NCBI RefSeq assembly: GCF_000735455.1
Contig: NZ_JMPS01000087.1
Coordinates: forward strand, 203,463-267,462
Source of the DNA: Yokenella regensburgei ATCC 49455
GTDB taxonomy: Bacteria > Pseudomonadota > Gammaproteobacteria > Enterobacterales > Enterobacteriaceae
DNA length: 64,000 nucleotides
Reading direction: 5' to 3'
Below are positions 59,581 to 64,000 of the stretch, in pieces (position 1 is the first letter of the stretch; each line of letters opens with the position of its first letter). The notes under the pieces were generated by a model. It was not told where the DNA came from. It did no database searches and was given only the letters and a program-made list of their open reading frames with translations. A program made the position numbers and the translations under genes.

Positions 59581-60633
59581 TTAACCGCGACGCGCTTTCA
59601 CCGCGTTCGCCAGCATACGCAGCACCTTGTCGGAGTCGTCCCAGCCGATGCAGGCGTCGGTAACGCTCTTGCCGTAAACCAGCGGCTCAGCACCTTCCAG
59701 ATTCTGGTTACCTTCTACCAGGTGACTTTCAATCATCACACCGATGATCGCATTCTCACCGCCAGCGATTTGACCACACACGTCTTCTGCTACGTCCATC
59801 TGCTTTTTAAACTGCTTGCTAGAGTTTGCATGGCTGAAGTCGATCATTACCTGCGGAGTCAGACCGGCTTTTTCCAGCCCTTCTTTAACTTCCGCCACGT
59901 GCTTCGCGCTGTAGTTCGGGGTTTTACCGCCGCGCAGAATGATGTGGCAGTCGCCGTTACCGCTGGTATTCACAATCGCCGAATGGCCCCATTTGGTCAC
60001 GGACAGGAAGCAGTGCGGCGCACCGGCCGCATTGATAGCGTCAATCGCAACCTTAATAGTGCCGTCGGTGCCATTTTTGAACCCAACCGGGCAGGAAAGG
60101 CCGGATGACAGCTCGCGGTGCACCTGAGATTCTGTAGTACGCGCGCCAATGGCACCCCAGCTCATCAAATCGGCCAGATACTGCGGGGTGATCATATCGA
60201 GGAATTCACCGGCAGCAGGCAAGCCGCTGTCGTTGATTTCGAGCAGCAATTTACGGGCGATCCGCAGACCATCGTTGATCTGGAAGCTGTTATCCATGTG
60301 CGGATCGTTAATCAGCCCTTTCCAGCCCACGGTTGTGCGCGGTTTTTCAAAGTAAACGCGCATGACGATTTCCAGCTCGTCCTTCAGCTCTTCACGTAAT
60401 GCCTGCAGACGAGCAGCATACTCTTTCGCCGCCGCCGGATCGTGAATGGAGCATGGACCAATCACCACCAGCAGACGGTCGTCGTTACCTTTAAGGATCT
60501 TGTGGATCGCTTTGCGGGCATGAGAGACCGTGTTAGCGGCGTTTTCAGTGGCGGGGAATTTTTCAAGGAGTGCTACTGGAGGTAATAACTCATTGATCTC
60601 TTTGATGCGTAAATCGTCGTTCTGATAATTCAT
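59581..60633 (-). CDS. aroG: Phe-sensitive DAHP synthase AroG
   Basis: First step of aromatic amino-acid synthesis: PEP plus erythrose-4-P gives DAHP. It has 350 residues like E. coli AroG. VVIGPCSIHDPAAAKEYA near residue 57, the metal ligands in the CIGWDDSD region (Cys near 328) and IDFSHANSSKQ (His near 268) are present, as is the N-terminal arm with the Phe-inhibition site. A TyrR box lies upstream. Confidence 0.97.
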   Translation of the reverse strand: MNYQNDDLRIKEINELLPPVALLEKFPATENAANTVSHARKAIHKILKGNDDRLLVVIGPCSIHDPAAAKEYAARLQALREELKDELEIVMRVYFEKPRTTVGWKGLINDPHMDNSFQINDGLRIARKLLLEINDSGLPAAGEFLDMITPQYLADLMSWGAIGARTTESQVHRELSSGLSCPVGFKNGTDGTIKVAIDAINAAGAPHCFLSVTKWGHSAIVNTSGNGDCHIILRGGKTPNYSAKHVAEVKEGLEKAGLTPQVMIDFSHANSSKQFKKQMDVAEDVCGQIAGGENAIIGVMIESHLVEGNQNLEGAEPLVYGKSVTDACIGWDDSDKVLRMLANAVKARRG

Positions 60634-60703
60634 GTTCGTTCCAGTGCTGCCATACTTATGGGAGTGAATGCAATCCTTTCAATCTAACTTGTGATTAAGG
60701 AAG

Positions 60704-60721
60704 TGTAAACCGCCTTTTACA
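60704..60721 (-). promoter_or_regulatory. TyrR box of aroG
   Basis: TGTAAA-N6-TTTACA is a perfect strong TyrR box, 71-88 bp before the aroG start codon; Phe-dependent TyrR repression is known for E. coli aroG. Confidence 0.88.
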
Positions 60722-60845
60722 CAGCAGCGGGATTATTTCTTCGTAGCCGTTTCAGGCTCCTGAAAGGTGAGCCTTATTTGTATGCGCAACCCGAAAAGAT
60801 CTGCAATGATATCAGGCATAACGTCAACAATAACAGGACGACACT

Positions 60846-61784
60846 ATGGCGCACTCCCATTCGCACTCCCCGCTTCCGCAGGACGGTAACGCTCGCCGCC
60901 TGCTGCTGGCATTCGGCATTACCGCCGGGTTTATGATCATTGAGGTGATTGGCGGCTTCGTCTCCGGCTCACTGGCGCTGCTTGCCGATGCAGGACACAT
61001 GCTGACAGATGCCGCCGCGCTGCTCTTTGCACTGCTTGCCGTGCAGTTTGCAAGACGCCCGCCGAACACCCGCCACACCTTCGGCTGGTTGCGCTTAACC
61101 ACGCTTGCTGCGTTTGTGAATGCCATTGCGCTGGTAGTCATCACCATTCTTATCGTCTGGGAAGCTGTTCAGCGCTTTAATCACCCACAGCCCGTTGCAG
61201 GCGCTACCATGATGGTCATTGCCGTAGCCGGGCTGTTAGCGAACCTGGTGGCATTCTGGATCCTGCATCGGGGAAGCGAAGAGAAAAACTTGAACGTGCG
61301 TGCCGCCGCGCTGCACGTACTGGGGGATTTGCTCGGCTCCGTGGGGGCGATTGCTGCCGCGATTGTCATTATTCTGACCGGCTGGACACCCATCGACCCG
61401 ATTCTTTCGGTGCTGGTCTCCTGCCTGGTGCTGCGGAGCGCGTGGCAATTACTGAAAGAGAGTGTTAACGAACTGCTGGAAGGCGCGCCACGGGCGATCG
61501 ATGTTGAGGAACTCAAGCGTAACCTCAACCGCACGCTGCCGGAGGTACGCGACGTACACCATGTGCACCTCTGGCAGGTCGGTGAAAAACCGGTGATGAC
61601 CTTACATGTGCAGGTCGTGCCGCCGCACGACCACGATGCGCTGCTTGGCCGCATCCAGCATTTTCTGGAGCATCACTACCAGATTGAGCACGCCACCATT
61701 CAAATGGAGTACCAGCCCTGTAACGGCCCGGAGTGCCACCTCAACGAGACGCAAGCCAGACCGGGCCATCACCACCACCACTAG
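60846..61784 (+). CDS. zitB: Zinc efflux transporter ZitB (cation diffusion facilitator)
   Basis: Inner-membrane Zn2+/H+ antiporter, 312 residues. The His-rich start AHSHSHS, six membrane helices with Zn-binding [12 protein letters not shown] (helix II) and [12 protein letters not shown] (helix V), and a cytoplasmic metal-binding domain after residue 210 ([13 protein letters not shown]) are visible. The protein ends in five consecutive His (GHHHHH), which fits zinc binding. The stop overlaps that of pnuC by 4 bases. Confidence 0.96.
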   Translation: MAHSHSHSPLPQDGNARRLLLAFGITAGFMIIEVIGGFVSGSLALLADAGHMLTDAAALLFALLAVQFARRPPNTRHTFGWLRLTTLAAFVNAIALVVITILIVWEAVQRFNHPQPVAGATMMVIAVAGLLANLVAFWILHRGSEEKNLNVRAAALHVLGDLLGSVGAIAAAIVIILTGWTPIDPILSVLVSCLVLRSAWQLLKESVNELLEGAPRAIDVEELKRNLNRTLPEVRDVHHVHLWQVGEKPVMTLHVQVVPPHDHDALLGRIQHFLEHHYQIEHATIQMEYQPCNGPECHLNETQARPGHHHHH

Positions 61785-62500
61785 CTGGAAAGCGCGCGAG
61801 AGCCACGCTCACGCGCGCTCTTAATCCACATCCGGCTGCCGTTGAGTGCAATAAAGGTCAGCAACAGATATTCCAGCGACATCGCGTACACGCCCTGGCG
61901 GGCAAAAATCACCACGCTGATGACGTTAATGATGACCCACAGCAGCCAGTTTTCCACATACTTACGGGTCATCAGGATCATCGCCGCAATCGACAACACC
62001 ATCATGCAGGAATCCCAGAACGGGAAAGCATCGGGCTGTAGCTCTGGCATCGTTACGCTAAGGCCCAACGTCTGCATAATGGTGACGGCAATTCGGGTCA
62101 GGAAGGCAAATACCGGATCGATAAACGCGGTCATCAACCCAATGGCCGCCACGCAGGCGACAAACCAGGTAATCGCCTTCGGCAACGGCAACCAGCGGAT
62201 TTGCAGCTCTGCCTCATGCTGGCTGGTTTGCCGCGACCAGGCGTACCAGCCATAGATATTGGCGGCAAAAAAGAAAAGCTGTAACAGCAGGCTGGCATAC
62301 AGCTGGATCTGGAAGAAGATAATGGCAAACAGCGTCACGTTTATCAGGCCAAACGCGTAGTTGCTTATCTTCTCAAGGCTTGCCAGCCAGATGCACAGCA
62401 GACCGGCTATCGTCCCTACCGCTTCAATCCACGACAGATCATAGCCGCCTGCCCCGACAGGGATGTGTACCAGAATATTTTGCGTGCTAAAGAAATCCAT
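61781..62500 (-). CDS. pnuC: Nicotinamide riboside transporter PnuC
   Basis: Facilitator for nicotinamide riboside, 239 residues with about seven membrane helices and the aromatic WxxW-type motif YGWYAWSR that holds the substrate. It lies 58 bp after nadA and forms the nadA-pnuC operon, controlled by NadR in enteric bacteria. Confidence 0.96.
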   Translation of the reverse strand: MDFFSTQNILVHIPVGAGGYDLSWIEAVGTIAGLLCIWLASLEKISNYAFGLINVTLFAIIFFQIQLYASLLLQLFFFAANIYGWYAWSRQTSQHEAELQIRWLPLPKAITWFVACVAAIGLMTAFIDPVFAFLTRIAVTIMQTLGLSVTMPELQPDAFPFWDSCMMVLSIAAMILMTRKYVENWLLWVIINVISVVIFARQGVYAMSLEYLLLTFIALNGSRMWIKSARERGSRALSS

Positions 62501-62558
62501 TTTTTACTCCGCAAGGTCGAGCGCTAATACTGCAATACATCATAAACATAGTCAGTTA

Positions 62559-63599
62559 TTAACGTAGTGTAGCCGCAAAGTCGAGCATCCGGTTAAGCGG
62601 AATTAACGCCCCCTCACGCAGCGCTGCATCAACATGAATCTCATGGGCTGCCCCACCGCGCTCCAGCCCTTCAGCAATCGCCTGCAGGCCGTTCATGGCC
62701 ATCCATGGGCAATGTGCACAGCTGCGGCACGTTGCCCCTTCGCCGGCCGTCGGTGCTTCCAGCAGCTCTTTGTCCGGTACCGCCTGCTGCATTTTGTAGA
62801 AGATCCCACGATCGGTCGCGACAATCAGTCGCTGGTGCGGCAGGGTCTTTGCCGCAGCAATCAACTGGCTGGTGGAGCCCACGGCATCCGCCATATCGAC
62901 AATCGACTGCGGTGATTCAGGGTGCACCAGCACGGCAGCGTCCGGATACAGTCCTTTCATTCGGGTGAGCGCCTGAGTTTTAAATTCGTCGTGAACAATA
63001 CACGCCCCCTGCCAGCACAGCACGTCCGCCCCGGTCTGCTTTTGCACGTAGCTTCCTAAATGGCGATCCGGTGCCCAGAGAATTTGTTTGCCCTGGCTGT
63101 CGAGATGCTCAATCAGCTCCACGGCAATGCTGGAAGTCACTACCCAGTCCGCTCTTGCTTTTACCGCCGCTGAAGTATTGGCGTACACCACTACGGTGCG
63201 ATCCGGGTGCGCATCGCAAAAGGCATTGAACTCAGTTATTGGGCATCCGAGATCCAGTGAGCACTCTGCCTGCAAGGTTGGCATCAGAATCGTTTTTTCT
63301 GGACTGAGGATTTTCGCCGTTTCGCCCATAAAGCGAACACCCGCAACCAGCAGCGTTGTCGCCGGATGCTTTGCGCCAAAACGCGCCATCTCCAGCGAAT
63401 CGGAAATACAGCCGCCGGTCTCTTCCGCCAGTTGTTGAATTTCCGGGTCAGTGTAGTAGTGAGCCACCATCACTGCATTGCGCTCTTTCAGCAAGCGTTT
63501 GATTTTATCGCGGTAAAACGCTTTTTCTACCGGATTCAGGGGAGTAGGCTTCGGCGGAAATGGATAGATGGTCGTTTCTGGAAAGAACATTACGCTCAT
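62559..63599 (-). CDS. nadA: Quinolinate synthase NadA (Fe-S)
   Basis: Condenses iminoaspartate and DHAP to quinolinate in NAD synthesis. It has 346 residues. The three 4Fe-4S cysteines lie in [21 protein letters not shown] and the [10 protein letters not shown] motif; [17 protein letters not shown] and [11 protein letters not shown] bind substrate. First gene of nadA-pnuC; a NadR box is found upstream. Confidence 0.97.
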   Translation of the reverse strand: MSVMFFPETTIYPFPPKPTPLNPVEKAFYRDKIKRLLKERNAVMVAHYYTDPEIQQLAEETGGCISDSLEMARFGAKHPATTLLVAGVRFMGETAKILSPEKTILMPTLQAECSLDLGCPITEFNAFCDAHPDRTVVVYANTSAAVKARADWVVTSSIAVELIEHLDSQGKQILWAPDRHLGSYVQKQTGADVLCWQGACIVHDEFKTQALTRMKGLYPDAAVLVHPESPQSIVDMADAVGSTSQLIAAAKTLPHQRLIVATDRGIFYKMQQAVPDKELLEAPTAGEGATCRSCAHCPWMAMNGLQAIAEGLERGGAAHEIHVDAALREGALIPLNRMLDFAATLR

Positions 63600-63671
63600 A
63601 ATGCAGTCTCGTTTTACACGCTTAACAAAATGCCGTTATGTTCGCATCACAGCGACTAATGACGGCCAATG

Positions 63672-63689
63672 TGTTTTATATGCTAAACA
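63672..63689 (-). promoter_or_regulatory. NadR box upstream of nadA
   Basis: TGTTTT, ATATGC, TAAACA fits the NadR operator TGTTTA-N6-TAAACA with one mismatch; it lies 73-90 bp before the nadA start. The rest of the 63600-63802 gap has no gene. Confidence 0.75.
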
Positions 63690-63802
63690 AGATAGCGGAT
63701 TTCAGCCAGGATGTCGTGCGGTATTTGCCCCCACGGCGAAGCTGGCCAGGCAGAATACGGGTAGCGCATCAGGAAAAGTAGTGGAAGGTAAACGTAGAAA
63801 AG

Positions 63803-63830
63803 CAAAAAAGCGCCTTTAGGGCGCTTTTTC
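63803..63830 (-). terminator. Intrinsic terminator of the tRNA-Lys operon
   Basis: Arms AGCGCC (63809-63814) and GGCGCT (63820-63825); on the minus strand six T follow. It lies 5 bp after the first tRNA gene. Confidence 0.9.
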
Positions 63831-63834
63831 ACAC

Positions 63835-63910
63835 TGGTGGGTCGTGCAGGATTCGAACCTGCGACCAATTGATTAAAAGTCAACTGCTCTACCAACTGAG
63901 CTAACGACCC
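63835..63910 (-). tRNA. tRNA-Lys (anticodon TTT), complete
   Basis: A 76-nt tRNA-Lys with encoded CCA, matching E. coli tRNA-Lys: acceptor GGGTCGT/ACGACCC, D arm, anticodon stem GTTGA/TCAAT with the 7-nt loop CTTTTAA, and T arm GCAGGTTCGAATCCTGC. By position next to nadA it corresponds to lysQ of the lysT-valT-lysW-valZ-lysYZQ cluster. Confidence 0.97.
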
Positions 63911-63940
63911 CTTTCGGGATGTACTACAAATTTTTCAGGC

Positions 63941-64000
63941 TGGTGGGTCGTGCAGGATTCGAACCTGCGACCAATTGATTAAAAAGTCAACTGCTCTACC
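63941..64000 (-). tRNA. tRNA-Lys-like gene with an 8-nt anticodon loop, cut by window end
   Basis: Identical to the neighbouring tRNA-Lys over its 3' 60 bases except for one extra T in the anticodon loop (CTTTTTAA instead of CTTTTAA). The 5' acceptor strand and part of the D arm are beyond the window. It corresponds by position to lysZ. The extra base may be real, making a frameshift-suppressor-like or damaged tRNA, or a homopolymer sequencing error. Confidence 0.8.

Noticed and set aside
1..64000. CRISPR arrays, insertion sequences, prophage or integrative element
   Set aside because: No regularly spaced repeats, transposase, integrase or phage genes were found. The tRNA-Lys genes at the right end are possible integration sites but show no attached element inside the window.

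Overview
The window is a stretch of enterobacterial core chromosome. Nearly every gene is a close relative of an E. coli K-12 gene, and the order follows the E. coli glnQ-to-nadA interval (about 17-18 min), read from the glnQ side. Three things rule out E. coli itself: a complete histidine-utilisation (hut) cluster sits between bioA and ybhC, the eptA-basR-basS (pmrCAB) operon sits between yvcK and uvrB, and the adenine pair adeQ/ade occupies the place of ybiC. These fit a relative in the Enterobacter/Lelliottia/Leclercia/Klebsiella/Citrobacter part of Enterobacteriaceae; the genus cannot be fixed from the sequence alone. There are no insertion sequences, phage genes, CRISPR arrays or transposases.

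Layout. 1-5.9 kb: end of glnP, glnQ, the MscS-type channel ybiO, the 23S rRNA methylase rlmF, and three small genes mcbA, ybiI, ybiJ (fiu and ybiX, which lie here in E. coli, are absent). 5.9-9.2 kb: divergent adeQ/ade. 9.2-13.8 kb: LexA-controlled dinG-ybiB and the RNA helicase rhlE. 13.9-19.6 kb: cecR-ybhGFSR, a TetR-controlled ABC exporter operon. 19.6-22.0 kb: ybhQ, clsB and ybhL, without ybhP, ybhN and ybhM. 22.1-25.1 kb: moaABCDE with a Moco riboswitch and a ModE box. 25.2-29.7 kb: yvcK, the polymyxin-resistance operon eptA-basR-basS, and a convergent 30-codon membrane-peptide gene with its own PmrA box. 29.7-32.3 kb: uvrB and a 560-bp gap with LexA and DnaA boxes. 32.3-37.3 kb: the divergent biotin operons bioBFCD and bioA around a BirA operator. 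37.4-45.2 kb: amino-acid permease, hutH, hutU, hutC, hutG, hutI, all leftward. 45.4-48.8 kb: ybhC, pgl, ybhA. 48.8-54.1 kb: modABC, acrZ, modE, modF. 54.3-58.5 kb: galETKM. 58.7-64 kb: gpmA, aroG, zitB, pnuC, nadA and two tRNA-Lys genes, the second cut by the window end.

How it works together. Molybdate uptake (modABC), its sensor (ModE) and cofactor synthesis (moaABCDE) are all here, and a ModE-type palindrome lies in front of both modA and moaA. Regulators are encoded beside their targets for CecR, HutC, PmrA/PmrB and ModE; sites for LexA, BirA, GalR, Fur, TyrR, NadR and CRP can also be read.

Most worth a second look: the second tRNA-Lys, whose anticodon loop has one extra T (8-nt loop); the 30-codon peptide gene next to basS with a PmrA box and a Shine-Dalgarno inside an inverted repeat; the relocated pmrCAB; and the rewritten 3' end of clsB, which ends in a palindrome where ybhN would be expected. 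No wholly new multi-gene system was found.
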